In this document: in pieces, positions 33,320-41,124 of the stretch | How the letters are laid out: each line of letters opens with the position of its first letter | Numbering within the stretch: position 1 is the stretch's first letter | Assembly (NCBI GenBank): GCA_965262605.1 | Contig: CBDHFN010000003.1 | Coordinates: 868,001 to 932,000, forward strand | Origin: CBDHFN01 sp965262605 | Lineage (GTDB): Bacteria; Pseudomonadota; Alphaproteobacteria; JASGCL01 | DNA length: 64,000 nucleotides | Direction of reading: 5' to 3' | The notes under the pieces: model-generated | What the model was told of the DNA's origin: nothing | The model's database searches: none | Seen by the model: the letters and a program-made list of their open reading frames with translations, nothing else | Translations under genes and position numbers: made by a program

Positions 33320-33919
33320 ATGTCAGCTTTAAATTTTAGCCAATTTACCGAAAATTTTGCCCAAATTTTTGGCGAAGATTCGCCATTAATGAATGATATT
33401 CATGCCGAAATTCAAGAATCGCCAGACTTGAATCTTGTGAAATCCGATATTTCCATTACGCAACTTTTATCCATGGGTAAATATATCATGAATGGGCAAG
33501 GCGCGGGCGTGGGGAGCATGTTGAAAATGACGGACGAAGAATATGATGCTTTATATAATTTAGCCGCCCAATGCTATCAAGATGGCAATTATGAAAAATC
33601 ATCGCGAATTTTTGGTTTTGCGTGTCTTGTGGATCATTATAATAAACGCAATTATATTGGTTTGGGGGCGGCTTATCAAAAAATGGCAAATTATGAAAAA
33701 GCCACCAAGGCTTACGCCATGGCGAATATTTTGGATATGACCGATCCTTTGCCTGCTTTTCATGCGGGGCAATGCCTGTTTTTAATGAATAATTTTGTCG
33801 CGGCTAAACAAGCCTTCGAAGGCGCGATTGGCTTTGCGCAAGAATCAAAATATCAGACAATAAAAACCCAAGCCCAAAAATTACTGATGATAGTTAATCA
33901 AAAACAAACGCATCATTAA
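33320..33919 (+). CDS. sctDch1: Type III translocator chaperone (SycD/LcrH/IpgC class II)
   Basis: The 199-residue cytosolic protein carries three TPRs at about residues 77-180 in the arrangement of SycD/LcrH/IpgC. It has ALYNLAAQCYQDGNYEKSSRIF, the family-typical CLVDHYNKRNYIGLGAAYQ (compare CVLDHYDSRFFLGLGACRQ in SycD), and ILDMTDPLPAFHAGQCLFLMNN. Such chaperones keep the two hydrophobic translocators soluble before secretion. It starts after an AAGGATA site. A second, shorter member is encoded 456 bases downstream, directly before the translocator genes. The symbol is a working label only. Confidence 0.88.
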   Translation: MSALNFSQFTENFAQIFGEDSPLMNDIHAEIQESPDLNLVKSDISITQLLSMGKYIMNGQGAGVGSMLKMTDEEYDALYNLAAQCYQDGNYEKSSRIFGFACLVDHYNKRNYIGLGAAYQKMANYEKATKAYAMANILDMTDPLPAFHAGQCLFLMNNFVAAKQAFEGAIGFAQESKYQTIKTQAQKLLMIVNQKQTHH

Positions 33920-33976
33920 ATAATTTCCCATTAATCAAATAAACAAGACGAAATGAAATTTCGTCAAGGAGGAATC

Positions 33977-34378
33977 ATGCGCGAAAACGATATTATTTTG
34001 GATACGCCCGAAAAAATTCACGAATTTATCCGAATATGGCAAGTCAAAATTGACGAGGATAATCGGCAAATAAATATGATGATTGAACAAAATGGCGGGG
34101 GTGGATTTGATGCAAATTCAGGGTTTGACGCGATTGATTTGCAAGAAATGCAATTTGACCATGAAAGCTTTCCCGAAGATTCCAAGGAGTTTTTTCAAGA
34201 ATTAGATAAAATTTTATCTATGATGGGGGTCAAGACTAGCAAAGCGAATCACCATAGTATATATCATAATTATCCAGCGAATCAGCAACAAAATAGTTTG
34301 AATGGTTTCGCTGGCTCATCGGCATCGGCTTCGGCGGTTGCTTCACAAATAACAAAACGCGCAAGGATAATGATATGA
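33977..34378 (+). CDS. Hypothetical protein within the type III block (133 aa)
   Basis: Not recognised. The 133-residue protein has a helical first 40 residues (TPEKIHEFIRIWQVKIDEDN), a glycine-rich, acidic centre (residues about 45-75) and a low-complexity tail rich in N, Q, S and A. It begins after a near-perfect AAGGAGG site and overlaps the second SycD-like gene by 4 bases, so it is translationally coupled to it. Its place just before chaperone and translocators is where lcrG/lcrV-type genes sit in the Yersinia lcrGVH-yopBD operon, but I see no sequence resemblance and it is too short for a tip protein. Confidence 0.6.
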   Translation: MRENDIILDTPEKIHEFIRIWQVKIDEDNRQINMMIEQNGGGGFDANSGFDAIDLQEMQFDHESFPEDSKEFFQELDKILSMMGVKTSKANHHSIYHNYPANQQQNSLNGFAGSSASASAVASQITKRARIMI

Positions 34379-34857
34379 CGGCACAACCAAATGCAAAAAT
34401 AAGCCTAGAACAGCAAGTGCTAAATGCTTTTGCGACTGGGCAATCTGTTGGTGAAGTATTGGGATTAAATCAGCAATGCGCCAATACTATCGCTTATTTA
34501 GCCCATTATGAATATTCCAGCGGCAATTTTCAATCTGCCGCGAAATTATTCGGAATTTTAACGATTAATTTCATGAATCGCGCCGATTGCTGGTTGGGTT
34601 TGGCGAAATGCCACCTAAGCCTTAAAAATTATGTTGAAGCATTTGATTCATATGGTATGGCAGAAATCTTAAATCCCCAGCCACAAATTGCGTTGTTAAA
34701 AATCAAATCGGTATATTTTTTGAAAAATTACGCAAAATGCGCCGAATTTACCCGCGAATCATTGCAAAAATACCCTAATATGCCCGAAGATTATGCGGTT
34801 AAATTTCATAATTTTCTTGAATTATGCACCAAAGAATTGGCGAAAAACAATGACTAA
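34375..34857 (+). CDS. Second SycD/LcrH-like TPR chaperone
   Basis: The 160-residue protein has the same three-TPR layout as the SycD-like protein at 33320. It has NTIAYLAHYEYSSGNFQSAAKLFGILTINFMNRADCWLGLAKCHLSLKNYVEAFDSYGMAEIL…, with WLGLAKCH at the place of the family's FLGLGACR. It lacks the long N-terminal extension of the first copy. It overlaps the preceding unknown gene by 4 bases and the YopB-like translocator gene by 8, which is the usual chaperone-translocator coupling. Two class II chaperones may serve the two translocators separately, or one may act on the effector. Confidence 0.8.
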   Translation: MTAQPNAKISLEQQVLNAFATGQSVGEVLGLNQQCANTIAYLAHYEYSSGNFQSAAKLFGILTINFMNRADCWLGLAKCHLSLKNYVEAFDSYGMAEILNPQPQIALLKIKSVYFLKNYAKCAEFTRESLQKYPNMPEDYAVKFHNFLELCTKELAKNND

Positions 34858-36499
34858 TTATCAATTACCTAACCCACCGACCTTGCCGAATCCTAATTTA
34901 GTTATTGGGAATTTAGGCGCGGGCGATAATAACCAAAATCAACAAATGCAAACGATTTATAATGCCCAAGTTGCGCAATTAAGCGCAAGAGCTTATTGTG
35001 ATTCGCAAAATTCGGTTATCAGGGAATGGGCTTCGCAATATAATATTGCCGAACAATCCATTGAAAATTTTATTACGCTAAAATCTTTATATGATGCCGC
35101 AAATTTAAGCGGCACACAAAGCAATATTATTAATGCTTTAAGCGAGCAATTATCGCAAGTTCAAGCGCAAATTCCCGCGTTAATACTACAAAATTTGCAA
35201 AATTCGGCGAAATTACCTCCGATACTGCAAGGCTTAACCCAAGTATTTCAAAATAAATTTCAAACCGAGCAAAATTTTGTGTCAAGCCTGTTTTCAGATG
35301 CAAGCCAAGCGACTCCAACCCCATCAGCAATTGCGGGCGCACCCCAAGTTGAAGTCAATGGCATTAACACGGACGCTTTATTCGCCGATGTTTTAACCGC
35401 ATTTAGCGCAGGTTCGGGCGCAACTGATATTAATGAATTATTAAATGCCCCAGAAATTGATTTTAATGCCATTGCATCGCATACAAGCATTGAAATTATC
35501 AATTTATTAATTCAACGCTTGACCATGGAAATGGGCAAAAAAGCCAGCGAAGCAAATAAATTAGACGCCCAAGAACAAAATAACAAAATTAAGCTTGATA
35601 ATGAACGGGTATTAAAACAAATGAAAGAAGCCCAAGAAAAACAAGCGCAAGCAAATTCTTCGGCATCGGGGGGTAAAATTGCGGGTTATGTTGTTGCGGC
35701 TTTGGGGATTTTAGCGGCGGGAATTATCACCGCGGTAAGTCTTGGCACGGCATCGGCGGTGGCGGCAACGATTGCGGTTGTTGCCTTTGCGGTAACGATT
35801 GCCTTTACCGCGGCGTCCATGTCGGGCGGGATTGATAAAGCGGTTGAAGCCGCCGCAAAATCAGTGGCGGGCGATGACCCAGAAAAATTAAAAGAAGCCA
35901 AAAATGGCTTTCAAGCAATGTTTGCCGTGATTCAAGTTTTAATTGCGGTGATTTTAGCTATCGCAAGTTTTGGCGCAAATATCGGTGCCGCAGTAAGCCA
36001 AGCGGCAAAAATTGCCGCGGATACCGCCAAAGACGCGGGAACTTCCGTTGCCAAAGAAGTCGCCAAAGCCGTTGCTCAAGAAATTAGCAACCAAATTAAA
36101 AATGCCATGGTTAAAACCATGACTTTGGGGTTAAAAAATGGCACGGCGGCGGTTACCGAAGTTAGCGCAAAAGCCCTAAGCACTAGCGCGCAAATTGCGG
36201 CAAGTGCGGGCAATCTTACGGGGGCGGGTATTGCGATTGCTGGCGCAGGCACGGGAATATATTCTGCTGTGAAATCTTATCAAGCAGCCCAAGCAGAATT
36301 AGATGTTGCCATCGCGACTGGTAATAAAGAAAAAGCCGAAGCCGCCGTAGAAGCAGGTCGCGAAATTATTAAGGTTTTAATGCAATTATTGGAACAAATT
36401 CAACAATCATTAAATGATCAAATTGAAAATATTTCCGAAGTCATTGAAACCCGCCATCAAGCCAATCAAAATTTAGCCCAACAATTTTCTCTCGCATAA
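34850..36499 (+). CDS. sctE: Major type III translocator (YopB/IpaB/SipB-like)
   Basis: The 549-residue protein fits the large pore-forming translocator that inserts into the host membrane. A coiled-coil-prone, Q/A-rich N-terminal half with KKASEANKLDAQEQNNKI and VLKQMKEAQEKQAQANSS leads into two long hydrophobic segments (about residues 279-322 and 353-378) separated by a short acidic/lysine loop. This is the signature layout of the family. An alanine-rich amphipathic region and a final coiled coil with QIQQSLNDQIENISEVI follow. No signal peptide. The start at 34850 overlaps the chaperone stop by 8 bases; a longer in-frame form from 34793 lies inside the chaperone gene and is rejected. Confidence 0.85.
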   Translation: MTNYQLPNPPTLPNPNLVIGNLGAGDNNQNQQMQTIYNAQVAQLSARAYCDSQNSVIREWASQYNIAEQSIENFITLKSLYDAANLSGTQSNIINALSEQLSQVQAQIPALILQNLQNSAKLPPILQGLTQVFQNKFQTEQNFVSSLFSDASQATPTPSAIAGAPQVEVNGINTDALFADVLTAFSAGSGATDINELLNAPEIDFNAIASHTSIEIINLLIQRLTMEMGKKASEANKLDAQEQNNKIKLDNERVLKQMKEAQEKQAQANSSASGGKIAGYVVAALGILAAGIITAVSLGTASAVAATIAVVAFAVTIAFTAASMSGGIDKAVEAAAKSVAGDDPEKLKEAKNGFQAMFAVIQVLIAVILAIASFGANIGAAVSQAAKIAADTAKDAGTSVAKEVAKAVAQEISNQIKNAMVKTMTLGLKNGTAAVTEVSAKALSTSAQIAASAGNLTGAGIAIAGAGTGIYSAVKSYQAAQAELDVAIATGNKEKAEAAVEAGREIIKVLMQLLEQIQQSLNDQIENISEVIETRHQANQNLAQQFSLA

Positions 36500-36508
36500 G
36501 GATAAACC

Positions 36509-37822
36509 ATGTCATTACTTCAAATTCATAATTATTCCACGCAATATTTGCAAAATTTAGGTTTAAACGGCGAAAATATTGCGCAAATTCAAGCCTCTGG
36601 TAAAGCCGAATTGCAAATTGACGATGCCGCGCATCAATATGCGATTCAATTTATTGGTTCGGATAACAACCTTCATGAAGTCCAAATTACGCAACCAAGC
36701 CAAGAACAATTTGATGCTTTGCAAGTTTATATTAACCCGCCATCTTCGGATAAATCGGTTTATGGTTCACAATTTTCGGCGTTTGATATTTATCAATTAT
36801 TTGCCATATTAATTGAAATTTCGCAATCAGATAAAAAAATTGCCACGCAAAATATTTTGGCAAATTCCCAAGAAATTAAATCTTTGGCAGAAAAAACCGC
36901 GCAATTAATCAAAGACGAAGCGTCAAAAAATCTTGCGGGCGCGACGGCAAGTTTGGCGGGAACTACGATTCAATCAGGTTTGCAAATTGCGGGTTCTGTC
37001 GGGCAAATCAGTGAAAATTCCCAAGCTTTAAATTCAATTCGGGTGAATAATGCCACCACCGCAAGCCCAGCAACTAATATAAATAGCCAAGATGCAGAAA
37101 TTGACGCGACCACAACCGCCGCTTTGCCTGCGCCAAGCACACCAACAACACCAAGTGCTGACGCAGAATCGCCCGCCCCAGCAACAACAGCAACAACCCA
37201 AACTCTTGAAGAAACCACAAGCACGCAAAACACCCAAGTTGCCGCCAAAGAAAACGCCGAAGTTGACCAAAAATTACAGGATAATAAAAAAGTTAATTTA
37301 GAAAAAAGCCAACAAAAAGTCGTGCGGGAAATTGCCGAAGATTCCCAAGCCCAAAATACCCATACCCAACAAGTTCAAGAGCAACAAGCGATTGAACGCG
37401 CTGAAAATTCGGCAAATGTCAATGGACAACAACAAATCACCGCCGAAGATTTAGTGGCGCAAATGGCGAATGAAAATCCGAATCAACCATTTTTGGAAAC
37501 TAAAGACCAAAAAATGCACCAATTAATTCAAATTAACAAATTCCGCACCGAATTAGCATCGGGAAGGGCGCAATTAATGTCCGGTATTGGTTCAATATTC
37601 AAAGCACTTGGCGATGGAATTAAGGGCGGGCTTGAATTTAGTGGCGCCGAAGACCGCGCCAATAAAGAATTAGTCAATGCGCAAAAAGAATTAAATTCGG
37701 CGAATAACGAAGTGCAAAAACAAGCTTATCAATCGCAAAATGAATTAATTCATCAAATTATGGACACCATGAAAAAAATCATGGAAGCCGAATCTCAAGC
37801 TGAACGCAAAGTTCTTTCGTAA
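36509..37822 (+). CDS. sctB: Minor type III translocator (YopD/IpaC-like)
   Basis: The 437-residue protein follows the major translocator by 9 bases, the standard position of sctB. It has one weakly hydrophobic, glycine/alanine-rich segment (about residues 140-170, NLAGATASLAGTTIQSG) and a long central low-complexity stretch rich in A, T, P, E and Q (about 180-320). The helical C-terminal third includes AQLMSGIGSIFKALGDGI and a coiled coil rich in Q and N. YopD- and EspB-like proteins share this plan: one membrane segment, disordered middle, amphipathic end. Direct sequence resemblance is low, so the call rests on layout and position. Confidence 0.7.
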   Translation: MSLLQIHNYSTQYLQNLGLNGENIAQIQASGKAELQIDDAAHQYAIQFIGSDNNLHEVQITQPSQEQFDALQVYINPPSSDKSVYGSQFSAFDIYQLFAILIEISQSDKKIATQNILANSQEIKSLAEKTAQLIKDEASKNLAGATASLAGTTIQSGLQIAGSVGQISENSQALNSIRVNNATTASPATNINSQDAEIDATTTAALPAPSTPTTPSADAESPAPATTATTQTLEETTSTQNTQVAAKENAEVDQKLQDNKKVNLEKSQQKVVREIAEDSQAQNTHTQQVQEQQAIERAENSANVNGQQQITAEDLVAQMANENPNQPFLETKDQKMHQLIQINKFRTELASGRAQLMSGIGSIFKALGDGIKGGLEFSGAEDRANKELVNAQKELNSANNEVQKQAYQSQNELIHQIMDTMKKIMEAESQAERKVLS

Positions 37823-37850
37823 TCCGAAATCGTCAAAAGAAAGGAAAATT

Positions 37851-40046
37851 ATGACCTCAATCTCTCAAAACTCCATCAATACGAATGCGTATTTATCAAT
37901 CAATAATGCTAATGCGCCCGCGCCCGAAGTTGCTAAACCCGCCGAAGATATTCGCCCAGCTTTGCCCCCCAAAGCAGGCAATCAGTTTAATCAATTAGAA
38001 CAAAGCGTAATAAACGAAGCAAACCGCGTCAATGATGAAACTTATATGGCGATGAATGGCGATGATTCAACTTATACTACAATGAATGGCGATGATTCAA
38101 CTTACGAAGCCATGAATGGCGGACAAGCAACATATGAAACACCGGTGCATAATACCGAATCTTCAGCGATTTTTGACAATCCTGAATATGGTATGGTCGC
38201 TGGGCAATATGAAACACCCAATCGTCAAGAGATATACGCCCAAGTTGACGCGAATGATAGCACCTATACAACCATGAATGCAGGCGAAGATAGCACCTAC
38301 GCGACGATGCGGGCAGGGGGCGAAGATAGCACCTACGCGACGATGCGGGCAGGGGGCGAAGATAGCACCTACGCGACGATGCGGGCGGGGGGCGAAGATA
38401 GCACCTACGCGACGATGCGGGCAGGGGGCGAAGATAGCACCTACGCCACCATGAACGGCAATCAAGAAGGTATTTATGAATCCATTGGGGGTGTAATTTC
38501 TGGGGGCGCAGATTCGGCAACGCATTATGAAAGCATTGCGCCAAGCCTGCCAAGCACAAATACAGCAAAATCTGATAGCGAACCCATGCAATCGCATGGC
38601 GCATTTCGCTTATTGCCACCACCACCACCCATTACGAAACCGATTATTTCTTCCAAAGAATTAAAAGCCGAATTAAAATCAATATCATCACATTTTAATG
38701 ATAAAGAAATTTCCGGCGTCAAAGGGTTATTTAAAAAATCACCCTTTGAACAAATGCGCGGTGCTTTAAATAGCTATCAATCCGAATTGAAAAAACAATC
38801 GGTGAATAATCAAGGCGATGGGCAAAGATTTACCAATGCCACGAAAATTTTTGCAAAACTGGATAAATTAGAACAAGCAGTCCTTAAATATCAAGATTTC
38901 ATGGGCGCGAAAGCAAATAGCCCCGAATTGCAAAAATTAATGGCTAGCTTATCCGACCAAATTGACGAACAACGCAGCGTGGTTGCGCGGGTTTTAAATA
39001 ACCAAAATATTGCTCAAGTTGATGAAAATTCCAATAAACCCCATCAAGAAATGGCAGATACAAATTTTCATGCTGCGGTTAATTTGAAAATTTTAGGGTA
39101 TGATTTAAATAAAGCCACCGAAGTCAATATTGACAATGCCCATACATATGGTAAAGTTTTAGGAAAAGGCGCAGCCAATGAAGTATTTGCCATTGAAAAC
39201 CCCAATAATGAGCATAAATTAGTGTTTAAACGCGAATTTGGCGCAATTCAAAAAAATCTTGCCGTTGACCGATTATTAAGTAATGAGCAGACTCACCCAA
39301 AATTTGGCGGCAGAAATATCGCAACCAGCAATATTGATACCGCGTTAAATACGAATGTCATTGCAAAAACTCAATTTATCGCAACCCAATTTATTGATGA
39401 AAATAATAAAACGCATGATGAATTTGGGATAGCCATGGAAAAAGCAGATGGCGGGCATTTAAACGGCTTGAAAATTGGCGACCTTAAAAAAGCAATTAAT
39501 GATCCAAATTTCAGAAAAGATATGATTAATTTGCAAGTTATGGACGCTATCACCATGCAGTTAGACAGGCATGCGGGCAATTATATGATTGATATTAAAA
39601 ATGGTCAATATAAAGGCTTAAAGGGTATTGATAATGATAATTGTTTTGATTCGGCAACGAAACCAGTAAATATTCATGATTTGCATTCAGGACAGCAAAA
39701 AATGGCGGGTTTTTATGGTTCGCATAATGCGGGTTTACCACCATTGATGGATAAAGCACTTGCCATGAAATTAAGCAACCCAACAGCGTTAAAAGCCTTA
39801 ATTAAGCAAAATGCCGAAGGCTTAATTAGTGCCGATAGGCTTGAAGCAGCCCTTGCACGCGCCGATGATATTTCCGCCCATGCGCAAACTTTATTGACGC
39901 AAAGAAGGGTAGTATCTGATTGGAATTCAGGCAAAGTTGACAATGGCGCAAAAATTGCGGCGATTATTATGTCGCCTCACGCGGAATCTTCGTATATTCA
40001 AGACATCGCGGTTAAATTGCAATCAAGCCACGCAAAAATGATTTAA
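37851..40046 (+). CDS. Putative type III effector with YxxM repeats and PI3/PI4-kinase-like domain
   Basis: A 731-residue protein without signal peptide, starting after AAAGGAAA. Residues 1-260 look disordered and carry nine Y-x-x-M motifs (Y65, Y75, Y85, Y139, Y150, Y162, Y174, Y186, Y198), usually in the context DSTY. They also carry YETP twice (Y95, Y120), an FDNPEY motif (Y113), YAQV (Y129), YESI twice (Y209, Y226), a PALPPK motif (36-41) and a proline run near residue 253. A helical linker follows (about 265-400). Residues about 425-610 have kinase-like signatures: glycine loop GKVLGKGAANEVF with K460, catalytic loop LDRHAGNYM (D572, N577) and metal loop GIDNDNCF (D594), resembling PI3/PI4-kinases (GDRHxxN, HIDFGDCF). 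Its place after the translocators suggests a secreted effector; the activity is unproven. Confidence 0.72.
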   Translation: MTSISQNSINTNAYLSINNANAPAPEVAKPAEDIRPALPPKAGNQFNQLEQSVINEANRVNDETYMAMNGDDSTYTTMNGDDSTYEAMNGGQATYETPVHNTESSAIFDNPEYGMVAGQYETPNRQEIYAQVDANDSTYTTMNAGEDSTYATMRAGGEDSTYATMRAGGEDSTYATMRAGGEDSTYATMRAGGEDSTYATMNGNQEGIYESIGGVISGGADSATHYESIAPSLPSTNTAKSDSEPMQSHGAFRLLPPPPPITKPIISSKELKAELKSISSHFNDKEISGVKGLFKKSPFEQMRGALNSYQSELKKQSVNNQGDGQRFTNATKIFAKLDKLEQAVLKYQDFMGAKANSPELQKLMASLSDQIDEQRSVVARVLNNQNIAQVDENSNKPHQEMADTNFHAAVNLKILGYDLNKATEVNIDNAHTYGKVLGKGAANEVFAIENPNNEHKLVFKREFGAIQKNLAVDRLLSNEQTHPKFGGRNIATSNIDTALNTNVIAKTQFIATQFIDENNKTHDEFGIAMEKADGGHLNGLKIGDLKKAINDPNFRKDMINLQVMDAITMQLDRHAGNYMIDIKNGQYKGLKGIDNDNCFDSATKPVNIHDLHSGQQKMAGFYGSHNAGLPPLMDKALAMKLSNPTALKALIKQNAEGLISADRLEAALARADDISAHAQTLLTQRRVVSDWNSGKVDNGAKIAAIIMSPHAESSYIQDIAVKLQSSHAKMI
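38286..38453 (+). repeat. In-frame 36-base tandem repeat, about 4.7 copies
   Basis: Consecutive 36-base units, nearly identical at DNA level, encode the 12-residue unit EDSTYATMRAGG. Four full copies and a final eight-residue part (EDSTYATM) are seen, differing mainly by single silent changes (for example GCAGGG versus GCGGGG). The unit is clearly richer in GC than the surrounding gene. The copies are contiguous with no spacers, so this is a coding minisatellite and not a CRISPR array. Confidence 0.97.
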
Positions 40047-40063
40047 TCAACAAGGAAAATACC

Positions 40064-40675
40064 ATGACAAACTTAAATAATCACCAAGAATTAAATAATA
40101 CCAGCAAAGGTAAGCAATTAATTCATGAAATTTTTGCAGATTATCAAGAAAGACAATTGCCAATTCTGCCTTTGCCCCGTGATTTATTGGCAGAAATTGC
40201 AATAATTAATCCAGAAATGCCCTTTGTTTTTGGCACAAAAAATTTAGAATTTCTTGATTTAAGCAACCCGAATGAATGGACGCATCGCTTAATTGACAAT
40301 GCGCACAACCAACATGTCATGTTTGGCGAAAGCGGGTATGGATTTAATAATAATTATTTTTATTTTTATTTATTGCAAGATTGTTATTTTATCGCCATGA
40401 AATTACCGATAAATAACGCATTTCGTGATAATGAAGCCGATTTGCAAGAATTAAATCAAGCTATGGCTTGGTGCGAATCATTTATTGCCCATCACGCGCA
40501 TTATGGTTTTGATGCAAATTTAGCCGATAAAATTATGATTTCCGTGCAAGACGATGGCACATCAGGGCTTGGCATTATTAAAAACGGGCAAATGACAAGC
40601 TTTAAGCAAGCCACGAATCCATTTGACGATGCAATTAAATTAATTAAGATGCAAGCAATGGCGAGTTATAATTAA
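40064..40675 (+). CDS. Hypothetical protein at the end of the type III block, possible effector chaperone
   Basis: Not recognised. The 203-residue acidic protein follows the large effector by 17 bases after an AAGGAAA site and ends 4 bases into the convergent lspA gene. It has strands and aromatic-rich segments in the middle (FYFYLLQDCYFIAMKLP, about residues 103-120) and a helix (ELNQAMAWCESFIAHHAHYG). Overall size, acidity and position directly after an effector gene fit a type III chaperone, but the sequence does not give a clear CesT pattern. It could equally be a small effector. Confidence 0.6.
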   Translation: MTNLNNHQELNNTSKGKQLIHEIFADYQERQLPILPLPRDLLAEIAIINPEMPFVFGTKNLEFLDLSNPNEWTHRLIDNAHNQHVMFGESGYGFNNNYFYFYLLQDCYFIAMKLPINNAFRDNEADLQELNQAMAWCESFIAHHAHYGFDANLADKIMISVQDDGTSGLGIIKNGQMTSFKQATNPFDDAIKLIKMQAMASYN

Positions 40676-41124
40676 TCCTTACGGATAGTTGCCAGAATAA
40701 TAAAACCCACGCCGATGGTAATTGCGCTATCGGCAAGGTTAAAGGCGGGATAATGCCATTCTTGATAATAAAAATCAAGAAAATCAATGACAAAACCATA
40801 ATTTATTCGGTCAATAATATTACCAATTCCACCCCCGATGGCTAAGGATAAGCCGATTTTTTCGTATTTTTTATCTGTTCTTGCCCATAAATATATTAAA
40901 AACAAGCAAATAAACGCCCCCAAACCAATCATGTATATGGGCGAATTATCATCATTATTCATGATGCCAAAGCTTACCCCACGGTTATACACTAACACAA
41001 GGCGAAAAAAATTGGTAATATCGTAATATCCGCCAATGGGATTAAGAAAATCAATAATCCATACTTTTGTGAAAAAATCGGCGATAATAATGCCAATCGC
41101 AATTATAATGGATTTAAATGCCAT
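40672..41124 (-). CDS. lspA: Lipoprotein signal peptidase (signal peptidase II)
   Basis: LspA cleaves the signal peptide of diacylglyceryl-modified prolipoproteins in the inner membrane. The 150-residue protein has four membrane segments and the two catalytic aspartates in the conserved GGGIGNIIDRI and AFNLADSAI motifs. The ATG at 41124 overlaps the ileS stop (TAATG), giving the classic ileS-lspA pair and normal length; a longer in-frame start at 41151 lies inside ileS and is rejected. It converges with the end of the type III block, overlapping by 4 bases. Confidence 0.95.
   Translation of the reverse strand: MAFKSIIIAIGIIIADFFTKVWIIDFLNPIGGYYDITNFFRLVLVYNRGVSFGIMNNDDNSPIYMIGLGAFICLFLIYLWARTDKKYEKIGLSLAIGGGIGNIIDRINYGFVIDFLDFYYQEWHYPAFNLADSAITIGVGFIILATIRKD

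Noticed and set aside
38286..38453. 36-base repeats of CRISPR-like unit length
   Set aside because: The units are directly contiguous with no spacers, are in frame with a long coding sequence, and no cas genes are nearby.
38077..38628. Antisense reading frames of 183 and 144 codons across the repeat region
   Set aside because: They are shadows of the 36-base tandem repeat in the effector gene on the plus strand; their repetitive peptides simply mirror the coding repeat and have no ribosome-binding site.
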